Assembly (NCBI GenBank): GCA_024698075.1
Contig: JAILRP010000027.1
Location: 1 to 49,362, forward strand
Length of the DNA: 49,362 bases
Source of the DNA: Lachnospiraceae bacterium
Lineage (GTDB): Bacteria; Bacillota; Clostridia; Lachnospirales; Lachnospiraceae
Direction: 5' to 3'
Position numbers and translations under genes: made by a program. This document shows, in pieces, positions 27,988 to 36,819 of this stretch. Every line of letters begins with the position of its first letter. Within the stretch, counting starts at the first letter, position 1. The notes beneath the pieces were generated by a model. The model was given only the letters and a program-made list of their open reading frames with translations. It had not been told where the DNA came from and did no database searches.

Positions 27988-29538
27988 GTGCAATTAGCTC
28001 TTATTATTGCCGGTGTGGTTCTCATTGCGGCAGCAAGCTTTGCGGCATATAAGATCGGTTACAACGCCCGCAGCCGTGCGGCAGAAGGTAAGATCGGAAA
28101 TGCCGAGCAGAAGGCGCGCGAGATAATCGATGATGCGCTGAAGACCGCGGAGACCAAGAAGCGTGAGAGCCTGCTCGAGATCAAGGAAGAGTCGATAAGG
28201 ACCAAGAACGAGCTCGAGAAGGAGACGAAGGAGCGCAGGGCAGAGCTATCTAGGAACGAGAGAAGACTTCAACAGAAGGAAGAAAACGTTGACAAGAAGC
28301 TCGAGACACTGGAGCGCCGCGAGCAGTCGCTTGCTGCAAGGGAAGATTCGCTGGCAAAGAAAAAGGAAGAAGTAAACAAACTCGGTGAGCAAAGAACACG
28401 GGAACTTGAAAGGATTTCAGGTTTAACCTCTGAACAGGCAAAAGAGTATCTGTTAAAAGTCGTTGAAGAAGAAGTAAAGCATGAGACCGCATTGAAGATC
28501 AAAGAGATGGATATGCGGGTCAAGGAAGAAGCCGGCAAGAAAGCCAGGGAGTATGTGGTCAACGCGATACAGAGATGTGCGGTCGACCACGTCGCAGAAT
28601 CAACGATCTCGGTAGTACAGCTTCCGAGTGATGAGATGAAGGGCCGCATCATCGGCCGTGAGGGAAGGAACATCAGAACCCTCGAGACGATGACGGGCAT
28701 AGACCTCATCGTTGATGACACACCCGAAGCGGTAGTGCTGTCAGGCTTCGATCCGATCAGAAGAGAGGTCGCCAGGATCGCTCTTGAAAAACTCATCGTT
28801 GACGGAAGGATACATCCGTCAAGGATAGAGGAAATGGTCGAAAAGGCTGAAAAGGAAGTCGAGAACGGCATACGCGAAGCCGGTGAGGCAGCGGTGCTCG
28901 AGGCGGGAGTGCATGGCGTGCATCCCGAACTCATCAAACTTCTAGGACGCATGAAGTTCAGGACGAGCTACGGCCAGAACGCCCTCAAGCATTCCATAGA
29001 GGTATCGCTCCTTGCGGGGCTCCTCGCACAGGAAGTCGGGGTGGATGTCCGTATGGCAAAGCGTGCGGGACTTCTGCATGATATCGGAAAAGCAGTCGAT
29101 CATGAAATGGAAGGCACACATATTCAGCTTGGTGTTGAACTCTGTAAGAAATATAAAGAGTCGGCGATCGTTATCAATTCGGTCGAATCGCACCACGGCG
29201 ATGTTGAGCCCCAGTCACTGATCGCGTGTCTCGTACAGGCGGCCGATGCGATAAGCGCGGCACGTCCCGGGGCAAGAAGAGAAACACTTGAGACTTATAC
29301 TAACAGATTACAGCAGTTGGAAGATATTACGAACGGCTTCAAGGGAGTCGACAAATCTTTTGCCATTCAGGCAGGTAGGGAGATCCGCGTAATGGTTGTT
29401 CCCGAGCAGGTCAACGATTCAGACATGGTGCTCCTGGCAAGGGATATCAGCAAGCAGATAGAAGCAGAGCTTGAGTATCCGGGCCAGATAAAGGTGAGCG
29501 TCATAAGAGAGAGCCGCGTGACCGATTACGCAAAGTAA
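27988..29538 (+). CDS. rny: Ribonuclease Y
   Basis: Membrane-bound endoribonuclease that starts mRNA decay in Bacillota, 516 residues. Residues 4-24 are the membrane anchor; about 35-200 form a long charged coiled coil; a KH domain ([22 protein letters not shown], split here around 215-236) and an HD domain ([13 protein letters not shown], about 365) follow, ending with the usual [10 protein letters not shown] tail. The start is GTG with a perfect AAGGAGGT. It has its own promoter and terminator. Confidence 0.98.
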   Translation: MQLALIIAGVVLIAAASFAAYKIGYNARSRAAEGKIGNAEQKAREIIDDALKTAETKKRESLLEIKEESIRTKNELEKETKERRAELSRNERRLQQKEENVDKKLETLERREQSLAAREDSLAKKKEEVNKLGEQRTRELERISGLTSEQAKEYLLKVVEEEVKHETALKIKEMDMRVKEEAGKKAREYVVNAIQRCAVDHVAESTISVVQLPSDEMKGRIIGREGRNIRTLETMTGIDLIVDDTPEAVVLSGFDPIRREVARIALEKLIVDGRIHPSRIEEMVEKAEKEVENGIREAGEAAVLEAGVHGVHPELIKLLGRMKFRTSYGQNALKHSIEVSLLAGLLAQEVGVDVRMAKRAGLLHDIGKAVDHEMEGTHIQLGVELCKKYKESAIVINSVESHHGDVEPQSLIACLVQAADAISAARPGARRETLETYTNRLQQLEDITNGFKGVDKSFAIQAGREIRVMVVPEQVNDSDMVLLARDISKQIEAELEYPGQIKVSVIRESRVTDYAK

Positions 29539-29551
29539 ACCAAAAAAGATC

Positions 29552-29576
29552 AAGGCGTGACATTTCACGCCTTTTT
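29552..29576 (+). terminator. Intrinsic terminator of rny
   Basis: AAGGCGTGA (29552-29560) pairs with TCACGCCTT (29565-29573), followed by T-rich DNA. It may also stop the convergent pyrophosphatase transcript, since an A-run precedes it. Confidence 0.85.
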
Positions 29577-29596
29577 CTTATGCAAAAATCATATGC

Positions 29597-30895
29597 TCAC
29601 TCACCGACCGCATGCAGTATCTCGGGCAGGAGCTGTTTTTTTCGGCTCATGACGCCGGGCATGTCGAAGAGGCCCTTTCCTATCTGTTTATAGGGAAGAT
29701 ACCTGACGGCCTTGTAGTCTGTGCACATCAGGACGGAACATTCATGAATAACGTCAGTTATCATAAGAACCGCCCAGTCAAGGCCGTTCTTCGTCCTTAC
29801 GGTCTCAAGGCAGGAAGCGTATGTATCTGCGTAATCGTTGAGGTCGTTAAGCTGCGTCACTTCACACTGGCCGATGCCTATGCTGACGCCTTTTTCCTTA
29901 TATGATTTAAAATCAGAGGAGATGGCGCTCTCGGGATCGAGCTCCCCGAGCCCTTCAACTTTTGAGAACATCTCGAGCCCGAATTTCTCCATGTCGACGC
30001 CTGCTATGGATGCGAGCACATGGGCGGCGACGGCATCCACACCGGTTGCGGTAGGGCTCTTTAAGATCAGGGTATCCGATATGAGGCCTGTCAGCAGCAC
30101 TTTTGCGGTGACGGGATCAGGAGTCCGGTTGTTCCGAAGATAAAGCTGGTATACGATCGTGCAGGTGCTTCCGAGCGGTTCCGCATCGATGAATATGGGC
30201 TGTGCGGTCCTTACCGCATCAAGCCTGTGATGGTCGACTATGCCGACTATCTCGGCGGTCTCTATGCCGCGGATGCTCTGGCGCGATTCGTTGTGGTCAA
30301 CGAGAATGACTTTGTTCTTAGGGCATTTCAGGAAACATCTTCTCGTGACATATCCCGCATAACCGTTTTCGTCATATACGGCAAGTCCCCTTTTCTTGGA
30401 CTGCTGCAGAAGGTTTCTGGCATCCTCGAAAAGCTCACCGGCATCGATCGGAGTGCCCTGTTCGGACATGATGTCGCGGACTTTCGGTATAGAAGTGATC
30501 ATGCTTCCCTTGGCAAGCTCGTGCATTGTCCAGCGGGCTATGTCATCGACCGCGAGCAGGCCGTAGAAAGTGTCCTTATCATAGACTGGCAGTGCACTCG
30601 GAGTCTTATCACTGTAGTGAGCGGCCGCATCGGTAAGCAGGTCATTGGCATCTATCTTTCTGTCGGAGTGCATCATAACGTCCCTGACTTTCGGATAGAT
30701 GTCACGTTTATATTCCGGTATGTCGATGTCGAGGGACTCGAGTATCTTTCTGACGCTCGAGCTTAAGTGTCCGCACCTTACCGGAATGTAGTTGTTCTCG
30801 GGATCCTGCAGGTTCATGAGCACTGCATAGCCGTATGCGCTGCAGACGCTGTCAAGATCGGGATTTTTGTGTCCGGTGATATAAATATCGCTCAT
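29597..30895 (-). CDS. ppaC: Manganese-dependent inorganic pyrophosphatase with CBS pair
   Basis: Family II (DHH) pyrophosphatase of 432 residues starting MSDIYITGHKNPDLDS; the longer open frame upstream crosses the neighbouring terminator and is rejected. The DHH domain carries the metal motifs HKNPDLDS, LVDHNE, IVDHHR and a C-terminal SRKKQ for phosphate. Two CBS domains are inserted after about residue 70 (VRDVMMHSD and VRDIMSEQG starts). The length fits the CBS type without a DRTGG domain. In the family, adenine nucleotides bind the CBS pair and control activity. It removes pyrophosphate made in biosynthesis. Confidence 0.93.
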   Translation of the reverse strand: MSDIYITGHKNPDLDSVCSAYGYAVLMNLQDPENNYIPVRCGHLSSSVRKILESLDIDIPEYKRDIYPKVRDVMMHSDRKIDANDLLTDAAAHYSDKTPSALPVYDKDTFYGLLAVDDIARWTMHELAKGSMITSIPKVRDIMSEQGTPIDAGELFEDARNLLQQSKKRGLAVYDENGYAGYVTRRCFLKCPKNKVILVDHNESRQSIRGIETAEIVGIVDHHRLDAVRTAQPIFIDAEPLGSTCTIVYQLYLRNNRTPDPVTAKVLLTGLISDTLILKSPTATGVDAVAAHVLASIAGVDMEKFGLEMFSKVEGLGELDPESAISSDFKSYKEKGVSIGIGQCEVTQLNDLNDYADTYASCLETVRTKNGLDWAVLMITDVIHECSVLMCTDYKAVRYLPYKQIGKGLFDMPGVMSRKKQLLPEILHAVGE

Positions 30896-30976
30896 GTTCC
30901 ACCTCATGGATAAACTGCCGAAGCCGCTGCCGGATGGGGCTTTGCTGCCGGATGATATTAAATGGATCCGTGGCTT

Positions 30977-31008
30977 AAAAAAAATCAGGACCGGCACCAG
31001 CCGGCCCT
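30977..31008 (-). terminator. Intrinsic terminator of the small secreted protein gene
   Basis: On the minus strand GGGCCGGC and GCCGGTCC form an eight-pair stem (one G-U pair) around TGGT, followed after TGA by eight T. Confidence 0.9.
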
Positions 31009-31034
31009 GCAGTAAATACATACAGTCAGATATA

Positions 31035-31520
31035 TTACATATACTGGGCGAGCCTGATCTTTGCTGACGCAAGATTGTTCTCGGCCGTTATGCGGCATGC
31101 AACAGCCTTGTCATATTCAGCCTGTGCGAATGCAAGCTGGGGTGCCCATGTGGGGCTCATCGTGTAAAGCGATTTGAACCAGTTGAGCTGTGAAAGCCTT
31201 GTCCCTTCAAGGACTTTTGCGTTATAAACCTTCTGTGAAAGGCAGTTGATATGGTTCTCGCAGCATTCCTTGTTAACCTTTGCAAGGTCGTTCGCAACGA
31301 TCAGAGTCTGCTTTGCAATGGCAGCATCTGCATTAGGACCGGCCTGAACCTTGATAAAATCAGCAAGAGCACCGTTTACCCTTGCGGTGTTCTCATTGAG
31401 GAGCTTGAGGAATTGGTCGGTATTGTCCGCCGCAAAGCTTACCTCTCTGGCCGAAACGGGTACTGCAAGGAGCATCGTGAGTGCTGCTGCAAGTGCGATG
31501 ATCTTAGTAAATTTCTTCAT
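31035..31520 (-). CDS. Small secreted helical protein of unknown function
   Basis: A 161-residue protein with a clear Sec signal peptide (MKKFTKIIALAAALTML, cleavage near VSA-RE). The mature part of about 137 residues looks all-helical, with Ala/Asn/Leu-rich heptads and four cysteines (CCENHINC and one in VACRIT). No lipobox, repeats or known domain were recognised. AGGAGG lies before the ATG, and it has its own promoter and terminator, so it is a free-standing gene. It is divergent from an M15 peptidase lipoprotein, which may hint at a cell-envelope role; this is only context. Confidence 0.75.
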   Translation of the reverse strand: MKKFTKIIALAAALTMLLAVPVSAREVSFAADNTDQFLKLLNENTARVNGALADFIKVQAGPNADAAIAKQTLIVANDLAKVNKECCENHINCLSQKVYNAKVLEGTRLSQLNWFKSLYTMSPTWAPQLAFAQAEYDKAVACRITAENNLASAKIRLAQYM

Positions 31521-31566
31521 TTTCCAAAACCTCCTGGTAACGTTTTCTCCCCTGTCACATAAACAG

Positions 31567-31595
31567 ATGATATATCAAACCGGCGGCAATTACAA
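31567..31595 (-). promoter_or_regulatory. Promoter of the small secreted protein gene
   Basis: On the minus strand TTGTAA (31590-31595) and TATCAT (31567-31572) are 17 bases apart, giving a leader of about 40 bases. Confidence 0.5.
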
Positions 31596-31615
31596 CACTT
31601 TTTTGTCCGCAGGGT

Positions 31616-31625
31616 ATGCTATAAT
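31616..31625 (+). promoter_or_regulatory. Extended -10 promoter of the M15 peptidase gene
   Basis: TATGC followed by TATAAT (31620-31625) is a perfect -10 with the TG extension. It ends only six bases before the first ATG, so transcription should start at or next to that codon. Confidence 0.6.
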
Positions 31626-31631
31626 GACTTT

Positions 31632-32567
31632 ATGCGGACGAAGATCATGACATTTGGGAATATATTCATATGGATATGCACTGTTTTTGCGGCAGCGCTT
31701 ATTGTGTCTGCTGCCTGCGGATGCGCAGGACCTTCGGAAATAAAGGGCACCGGGCAGGCAGAAGCCGCCGGTCATTCTGCGGACGGCTCCGATGATGAGG
31801 GCTCCCTGACGTCCGGGATAGTGGTTGAGGACATGACGGGCGGCGCATCAGAAAGAAAAGCAGACCCCGGGGACAGTACAGACAGCAGCAATACCGGTGC
31901 AAAAGATAATGCGGAGGACATATCCGCAGATGCAGGCAAAACGGATGGAACTCCGGGAGATGGGGATGTTATGGTCCCTGTCCCCGAGGATTCATTTTAT
32001 GCCGAGGAGATAAGTGATGAGATATTCGCGAGGATGGAAGGGAAGAGCTTTCCGCCGGAGTGCACGACGAAGAGGGAGGACCTGAGATATATTCATCTTC
32101 TTTACAAGGATGCCGAAGGTGCTGCCCATGAGGGCGAGATGGTGTGCAATTTTGCCATCGCCGATAAGCTCATAAATATATTCAGAAAGCTTTATGATGC
32201 CGACTATCCGATAGAGCGCATGGTGCTCATCGATGAATACGGAGCGGATGATGATGCGTCGATGGACGACAACAACACATCCTGCTTTAATTTCCGCTAT
32301 GTTTCCGGGACCGGAAGCCTTTCGAAACATGCTCTCGGGATGGCGGTCGACCTCAATCCTTTCTACAATCCCTATATCCGCAAGATCGACGGCGAGACCG
32401 TCATTGAGCCGCCGGGCTCAGAAGCCTATGCCGACCGTACTGCAGACTTCATGTACAAGATCGATAAGGACGACCTTGCCTATGAGCTTTTTACAGAAGA
32501 GGGCTTTACGTGGGGAGGTTCGTGGAAAAATTCCAAGGATTACCAGCATTTCCAGTACACAAAATAA
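31632..32567 (+). CDS. M15-family D-Ala-D-Ala carboxypeptidase-like lipoprotein
   Basis: A 311-residue exported enzyme. An N-terminal hydrophobic segment ends in a lipobox-like VSAAC (Cys about 29), followed by an acidic Gly/Ser/Asp linker to about 115. The C-terminal domain has the M15 zinc motifs: SKHALGMAVDLNP (His and Asp) and the late YQHFQ (His), with GFTWGGSW between. It should trim peptidoglycan peptides. The first ATG (31632) coincides with the expected transcript start; an in-frame ATG at 31647 would also keep the signal peptide. No ribosome site is visible for either. Confidence 0.85.
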   Translation: MRTKIMTFGNIFIWICTVFAAALIVSAACGCAGPSEIKGTGQAEAAGHSADGSDDEGSLTSGIVVEDMTGGASERKADPGDSTDSSNTGAKDNAEDISADAGKTDGTPGDGDVMVPVPEDSFYAEEISDEIFARMEGKSFPPECTTKREDLRYIHLLYKDAEGAAHEGEMVCNFAIADKLINIFRKLYDADYPIERMVLIDEYGADDDASMDDNNTSCFNFRYVSGTGSLSKHALGMAVDLNPFYNPYIRKIDGETVIEPPGSEAYADRTADFMYKIDKDDLAYELFTEEGFTWGGSWKNSKDYQHFQYTK

Positions 32568-32575
32568 CCCCTGAT

Positions 32576-32605
32576 TTGACATTTTCCGAAAACCTGTGGT
32601 AACAT
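32576..32605 (+). promoter_or_regulatory. Candidate promoter of thrH
   Basis: TTGACA (32576-32581) and TAACAT (32600-32605) are 18 bases apart, directly after the M15 gene and about 30 bases before the thrH ATG. Confidence 0.5.
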
Positions 32606-32634
32606 TATGTAAACTATTTTCCGGGAGGGACATT

Positions 32635-33243
32635 ATGAACATAGTCTGTCTTGATCTTGAAGGCGTTCTGGTGCCTGAGATATGGATAGCATTTTCCGAG
32701 GCGAGCCAAATACCCGAGCTTCGCCGGACAACAAGGGATGAGCCCGATTATGACAAGCTGATGAAATGGAGGCTCTCTATATTGCGTGAGCATGGACTGG
32801 GCCTTAAGGAGATCAGGGAGACGATCTCGAAGATCGACCCGCTTCCGGGCGCAAAGGATTTTCTCGATGAGCTCAGAAGCCTCACGCAGGTCGTTATCAT
32901 AAGCGACACATTTGAGCAGTTTGCATCCCCGCTGATGAAGAAGCTCGGATGGCCGACGCTTTTCTGCAACACGCTCGAGGTGGCGCCTGACGGGATGATA
33001 ACCGGGTATAGGATGAGGTGTGCGCAGTCGAAGCTTACGACAGTGAAGGCGCTTCAGTCCATAGGGTTTGAAACTATAGCCGGGGGAGACAGCTTCAACG
33101 ACCTGGCCATGATACAGGCCGGAAAGAACGGATTCCTTTTCAGGACCACCGACGCTATAAAGAAGGACTATCCGGACATTCCGGCGTATGAGGATTATCC
33201 GGAACTGCTTGAAGCGATAAAGGGAGCGATAGGATGCCTGTAA
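32635..33243 (+). CDS. thrH: Phosphoserine phosphatase / homoserine phosphotransferase ThrH
   Basis: HAD-family enzyme of 202 residues that closely follows ThrH, known from Pseudomonas: the N-terminus CLDLEGVLVPEIWIAF holds the nucleophile Asp (about 7), then TTRDEPDYD, VVIISDTFEQF (motif II), GYRMR, and GGDSFNDLAM (motif IV). ThrH removes phosphate from phosphoserine and can pass it to homoserine. The start at ATG 32635 follows GGGAGGG; an upstream in-frame start is rejected. Its last ten bases overlap the next gene, so they form an operon. Confidence 0.9.
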   Translation: MNIVCLDLEGVLVPEIWIAFSEASQIPELRRTTRDEPDYDKLMKWRLSILREHGLGLKEIRETISKIDPLPGAKDFLDELRSLTQVVIISDTFEQFASPLMKKLGWPTLFCNTLEVAPDGMITGYRMRCAQSKLTTVKALQSIGFETIAGGDSFNDLAMIQAGKNGFLFRTTDAIKKDYPDIPAYEDYPELLEAIKGAIGCL

Positions 33244-33866
33244 ACATTGCCGTAAACGTGCAGAGCAGCATCCGCATCAGGGGTTCGAAGACCCTCTATT
33301 TTGACCCCTGGCAGATTGAGGGCGAGCCTCATGACGGTGATTACGTATTCATCACACATGAGCATTACGACCATTTTTCGCCGGAGGACATCCGCAAGGT
33401 CATAAAGTATGACGGATATCTCGTTGTTCCGCAGACGATGCTGCATCTTCTCGGCAACATTACCACGATACCGAGCAGCCATATATCAACGGTCACACCG
33501 GGAGAGAAGCGTGAGATCGCGCGCCTCATGGTGGAAGTGTACCCCGCCTACAACCAGGGAAAGCCTTTCCATATCAAAAGAAGCGGATGGGTCGGCTACC
33601 TTGTGTCGATGGATGCGGAAAAATATTACGTTGCGGGGGATACCGATGCCGTTCCCGAGATCAGGGACATAAGATGCGATGTGGCGTTCCTGCCGATCGG
33701 CGGAACTTATACGATGGATGCGAATGCCGCCGCACTCTACACTAAGATGATACATCCGCGGGTCGTGATACCGACGCATTACGGAAGCGTGGTCGGAAGC
33801 CCCGTGGACGGTGATTTTTTCCAGGGGCTCCTGCCAAGGGATATCAGGTGTGAGCTGCTGCTGTAA
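33234..33866 (+). CDS. Metallo-beta-lactamase-fold hydrolase
   Basis: A 210-residue soluble MBL-fold protein of the UlaG-like type. The metal motif THEHYDHFS (HxHxDH, about 42-50), the mid-domain His in PAYNQGK region, VAGDTD (about 135), and PTHYGS near the C-terminus are present. The substrate is unknown. It overlaps thrH by ten bases and so is translationally coupled, which suggests a shared pathway or damage-control role, not a proven one. Confidence 0.88.
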   Translation: MPVNIAVNVQSSIRIRGSKTLYFDPWQIEGEPHDGDYVFITHEHYDHFSPEDIRKVIKYDGYLVVPQTMLHLLGNITTIPSSHISTVTPGEKREIARLMVEVYPAYNQGKPFHIKRSGWVGYLVSMDAEKYYVAGDTDAVPEIRDIRCDVAFLPIGGTYTMDANAAALYTKMIHPRVVIPTHYGSVVGSPVDGDFFQGLLPRDIRCELLL

Positions 33867-33901
33867 TTATGAGGTATATTTTTGGATATACTCCGCTCTT
33901 G

Positions 33902-33921
33902 GTCAGGACGTTCGTCCTGAC
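33902..33921. terminator. Hairpin shared by two convergent genes
   Basis: GTCAGGAC and GTCCTGAC form a perfect eight-pair stem with a GTTC loop between the stops of the MBL-fold gene and the hemolysin III gene. No T-run follows on either strand, so it is a weak terminator or an end-protecting stem. Confidence 0.45.
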
Positions 33922-33924
33922 AGA

Positions 33925-34629
33925 CTATAATACGTAGAAATATATAGCGATAAACTGAAGTATGCTGCCGAGCAGCACAAAAAGATGGAAGACGGAGTGC
34001 ATGTACCGTTTTCCTCTTTTTTTGCCGAGGGCGTAGAGGACGGCTCCTATCGTATATGCAACGCCGCCGCCGAGTATCCACAGGATCGCGGTCCATCCGA
34101 TCGCCTCAACGGTGGGCTTTGCGGCTATCACGATGCACCAGCCGATGGCTATGTAGCATATCATTGAGAGGCGCTGGTATTTGTTGTGGTCGATGGCCGT
34201 GAATACCGAGGCTGCCGCCGAAAATCCCCATACGAGCCCGAAGACGGTCCATGCCCAGCCCGGGTGCGTCCTGCGTATCCCCGCGAGAAGGATGGGTGTG
34301 TAAGTCCCTCCGATCAGAAAATAGATCGTGCAGTGGTCTATGACCTGCATGACTTTCTTCCCCATGTTCGGGCGGAGGCCGTGATAGACGCTGCTCATCG
34401 TGTAGAGTATGATCAGAGATGCGCCGTAGATCGAAGAGGAGACGACTCCCCACGGATCGTGGTTTAATGCCGACTTTATGACACACAGCACTAGAGCCGC
34501 TATCCCGAGCGCGCCTCCGACTATGTGGCTTACCATGTTGAACACTTCCTCGCCCTTCGTATAATCGGGCAGGATCCTGTCCGCAAGCTTTGTCCTTGGT
34601 TTCTTAAGTCCTGATACTGCTGTTCCCAT
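33925..34629 (-). CDS. Hemolysin III / PAQR family membrane protein
   Basis: An integral membrane protein of 234 residues with seven helices. The zinc-site motifs of the family are visible: EEVFNMVSHIVGG (about 27-39), SSVYHGL, IDHCTIYFLIGGTYTP, and HSVFHLFVLLGS near the end. Despite the name, bacterial members are not proven toxins; they may be membrane hydrolases or lipid-homeostasis proteins. GGAGGGG precedes the ATG. It is monocistronic, with a palindrome over its promoter. Confidence 0.92.
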   Translation of the reverse strand: MGTAVSGLKKPRTKLADRILPDYTKGEEVFNMVSHIVGGALGIAALVLCVIKSALNHDPWGVVSSSIYGASLIILYTMSSVYHGLRPNMGKKVMQVIDHCTIYFLIGGTYTPILLAGIRRTHPGWAWTVFGLVWGFSAAASVFTAIDHNKYQRLSMICYIAIGWCIVIAAKPTVEAIGWTAILWILGGGVAYTIGAVLYALGKKRGKRYMHSVFHLFVLLGSILQFIAIYFYVL

Positions 34630-34677
34630 TTATGCCCCTCCGCTTCATAACGTGCAAATGATTAGAATGATTACTAC

Positions 34678-34710
34678 ATCTAATATAACATATTAGATAT
34701 CGAGCGGCAA
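34678..34710 (-). promoter_or_regulatory. Promoter with overlapping palindromic operator, hemolysin III gene
   Basis: On the minus strand TTGCCG (34705-34710) and TATATT (34682-34687) are 17 bases apart. The palindrome ATCTAATAT-AAC-ATATTAGAT (34678-34698) covers the -10 element, as expected for a repressor site. No regulator is encoded next to it. Confidence 0.5.
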
Positions 34711-34738
34711 CACATATCTCAATTTTTTTAAAGGCATC

Positions 34739-34767
34739 TTGTACAACTTCAGTCCATACTATATAAT
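34739..34767 (+). promoter_or_regulatory. Promoter of the aminotransferase gene
   Basis: TTGTAC (34739-34744) and TATAAT (34762-34767) are 17 bases apart, about 30 bases before the ATG. Confidence 0.7.
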
Positions 34768-34797
34768 ATCTCTCAAAAAAAACGGAGCGTGGAGCCA

Positions 34798-36099
34798 ATG
34801 AAACCATACAGCGAACTTACAAGGACAGAACTGACCGAGCTTGAGCAGAAGCTCTTCCTTCAGTATGAGGACATGAAGGCGAGGGGGCTGAAGCTCAACA
34901 TGGCGCGCGGGCTTCCTTCCGCGGAGCAGCTCGACATGGAGGCTGACTTTTTCGGGATACTGTACCCGGATTCGTCATTCATCTCCGAGGAGGGCAAGGA
35001 CTGCCGCAATTACGGTGAGCTTACCGGCATCCACGAGGCCAGGAGGCTCATGGGCGAGATGATGGAGATAAGCGACGAAAACGTCATCGTCTTCGGAAAT
35101 TCGAGCCTGAACGTGATGTATGACACGGTTGCCCGCTCGATGATACTCGGTGTATGCGGAAGCACGCCGTGGTGCAGGCTTGACCGAGTAAAGTTCCTCT
35201 GCCCGGTTCCCGGCTATGACAGACACTTCGCGATAACAGAGCAGTTCGGCATAGAGATGATAAACATCCCGATGACGGACGAAGGCCCTGACATGGACCT
35301 AGTTGAGAAATACGTCAATAGCGATCCGGCGGTTAAGGGCATATGGTGCGTCCCGAAATACTCCAATCCCGGCGGCATCACATATTCGGACGAAACGGTA
35401 AGAAGGTTTGCCAATCTTCATCCCGCCGCGGAGGATTTTCGCATATTCTGGGACAATGCCTACTGCATCCATCATCTGTATGATGACAGGCAGGACAAGC
35501 TCATCGAGATAATCGGGGCATGTGCCGAGGCCGGCAATCCCGACATGGTATACAAGTTCTGCTCGACATCGAAAGTCACTTTCCCCGGAAGCGGCCTTGC
35601 TGCGCTCGGCGCCAGCAAGCGCAACCTTGACTATATCAAGAGCGTTATCACGATACAGACGATAGGACCCGACAAGCTGAACCAGCTCCGCCACGTGCGC
35701 TACTTCAAAAATGCGGACGGAATGCGCGAGCACATGAAGAAGCATGCGGCGATACTGCGTCCCAAATTTGAGCTCGTACAGAAGAGGCTCGAAGACGAGC
35801 TCGGCGGGCTCGGGATAGGAACGTGGTCCAATCCTGTTGGCGGCTATTTTGTCTCTTTCAATACCCTTGACGGATGTGCCAAGACAGTTGTCGGCATGTG
35901 CAAGGACGCCGGCGTCACGATGACCGGAGCGGGCGCCACATACCCGTACAAGAAGGACCCGAAGGATTCCAACATCAGGATCGCGCCGACCTTCCCGCCG
36001 ATAGGCGAGCTTGATAAGGCGCTTGACGTGTTCACGCTCTGCGTTAAGCTTGCGAGCGTGCAGAAGATCATAGAGGAGAAAAATGGAGAAGAGGCCTGA
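34798..36099 (+). CDS. Type Ic (MocR-like) aminotransferase, probably aspartate
   Basis: A PLP enzyme of 433 residues starting at ATG 34798. It matches the type Ic aspartate aminotransferases: NMARGLPSAEQLDM near the N-terminus, CPVPGYDRHFAI, KYSNPGGITYSDETV (about 184-198), WDNAYCIHHLYDD, the PLP-lysine motif STSKVTFPGSGLAALGAS and the late NIRIAPTFPP. It likely moves amino groups between aspartate and 2-oxoglutarate. A GTG nine bases upstream is an alternative start. The last 17 bases overlap the NUDIX gene. Confidence 0.87.
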   Translation: MKPYSELTRTELTELEQKLFLQYEDMKARGLKLNMARGLPSAEQLDMEADFFGILYPDSSFISEEGKDCRNYGELTGIHEARRLMGEMMEISDENVIVFGNSSLNVMYDTVARSMILGVCGSTPWCRLDRVKFLCPVPGYDRHFAITEQFGIEMINIPMTDEGPDMDLVEKYVNSDPAVKGIWCVPKYSNPGGITYSDETVRRFANLHPAAEDFRIFWDNAYCIHHLYDDRQDKLIEIIGACAEAGNPDMVYKFCSTSKVTFPGSGLAALGASKRNLDYIKSVITIQTIGPDKLNQLRHVRYFKNADGMREHMKKHAAILRPKFELVQKRLEDELGGLGIGTWSNPVGGYFVSFNTLDGCAKTVVGMCKDAGVTMTGAGATYPYKKDPKDSNIRIAPTFPPIGELDKALDVFTLCVKLASVQKIIEEKNGEEA

Positions 36100-36628
36100 G
36101 CGCATTGGGCGCAAGCTCATACATAACGGCGCCATCGTGGACATTTATCAGGACCGGATGCAGCTTCCCGACGGCAGTGAGGAGAATTTCGACTTCATAA
36201 AGCATAAGGGAGCGGCCGCCGTCGTCCCCGTTCTTTCTGACGGCAGGATAGTGATGGTCAGGCAGTACAGGAACGCGATTGACTCCTATACGCTCGAGAT
36301 ACCGGCGGGCGGCTTAAACGGTGCCGACGAGCCTACGAAGACTGCCGCAAACCGCGAGCTTGAGGAGGAGACCGGCTACCACGCCGACATGGCGGACATG
36401 GATTTTCTGCTTAGCCTGTATACGACCGTCGCATTCTGCAATGAGAAGATCGACATATATGTTGCCCGGAATCTTACAAAGACCGAGCAGCACCTTGATG
36501 ATGACGAATTCATCGATGTATCGGTTCATACGCCCGAAGAATTGAGGGACATGGTCCTTTCCGGGAAGATCGTCGATGCCAAGACGATAGCAGCCATTAT
36601 GTCATATTATGTAAAATTTTTATTGTAA
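36083..36628 (+). CDS. NUDIX hydrolase, ADP-ribose pyrophosphatase type
   Basis: A 181-residue enzyme with a perfect NUDIX box: GLNGADE then seven residues and RELEEETGY (about 75-97), which binds the metal. The upstream AAAVVPVLSDGRIVMVRQYR and EIPAGG match ADP-ribose pyrophosphatases (NudF type), which split ADP-ribose into AMP and ribose-5-phosphate. GGAG precedes the ATG inside the aminotransferase gene, so translation is coupled. Confidence 0.92.
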   Translation: MEKRPERIGRKLIHNGAIVDIYQDRMQLPDGSEENFDFIKHKGAAAVVPVLSDGRIVMVRQYRNAIDSYTLEIPAGGLNGADEPTKTAANRELEEETGYHADMADMDFLLSLYTTVAFCNEKIDIYVARNLTKTEQHLDDDEFIDVSVHTPEELRDMVLSGKIVDAKTIAAIMSYYVKFLL

Positions 36629-36634
36629 ACTTTT

Positions 36635-36819
36635 CACAACATATAGTAAGGCTCCAAAAGCTGTTTAGCGATATGTTGTGTCAAGTACCCAAAATCCTCA
36701 TAAATGCGATAAAATCAAGGAATTTTAAGGTTGATTTTATCTGAAAATCTGCTTATAATAAATCGCGTAGCGCAATTTTTGCGAGATTGCCGAATCGTAG
36801 AAAGAGGCAGATTTTTTTT
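36635..36819 (+). promoter_or_regulatory. Three stem-loops in the xerD leader, the last ending in T8 at the ATG
   Basis: This A/T-rich gap of 191 bases contains CACAACATAT/ATATGTTGTG (36635-36680, ten perfect pairs), GATAAAATCAA/TTGATTTTATC (36708-36741, eleven perfect pairs), and AAAATCTGC/GCAGATTTT (36744-36815) enclosing the hairpin CGCAA/TTGCG. The last one runs into eight T (36812-36819) that touch the xerD start codon. The set resembles an attenuated or structured leader; no known riboswitch is recognised. Confidence 0.6.

Noticed and set aside
30896-31072. Longer N-terminus for the pyrophosphatase
   Set aside because: It crosses the terminator of the small secreted protein gene and is not family-like; the family start is MSDIYITGH.
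32605-32615. TTATGTAAACT, identical to one arm of the Firmicutes dif site, a few kb from xerD
   Set aside because: The other arm is not recognisable and the sequence lies in the thrH leader; an 11-base match alone can be chance.
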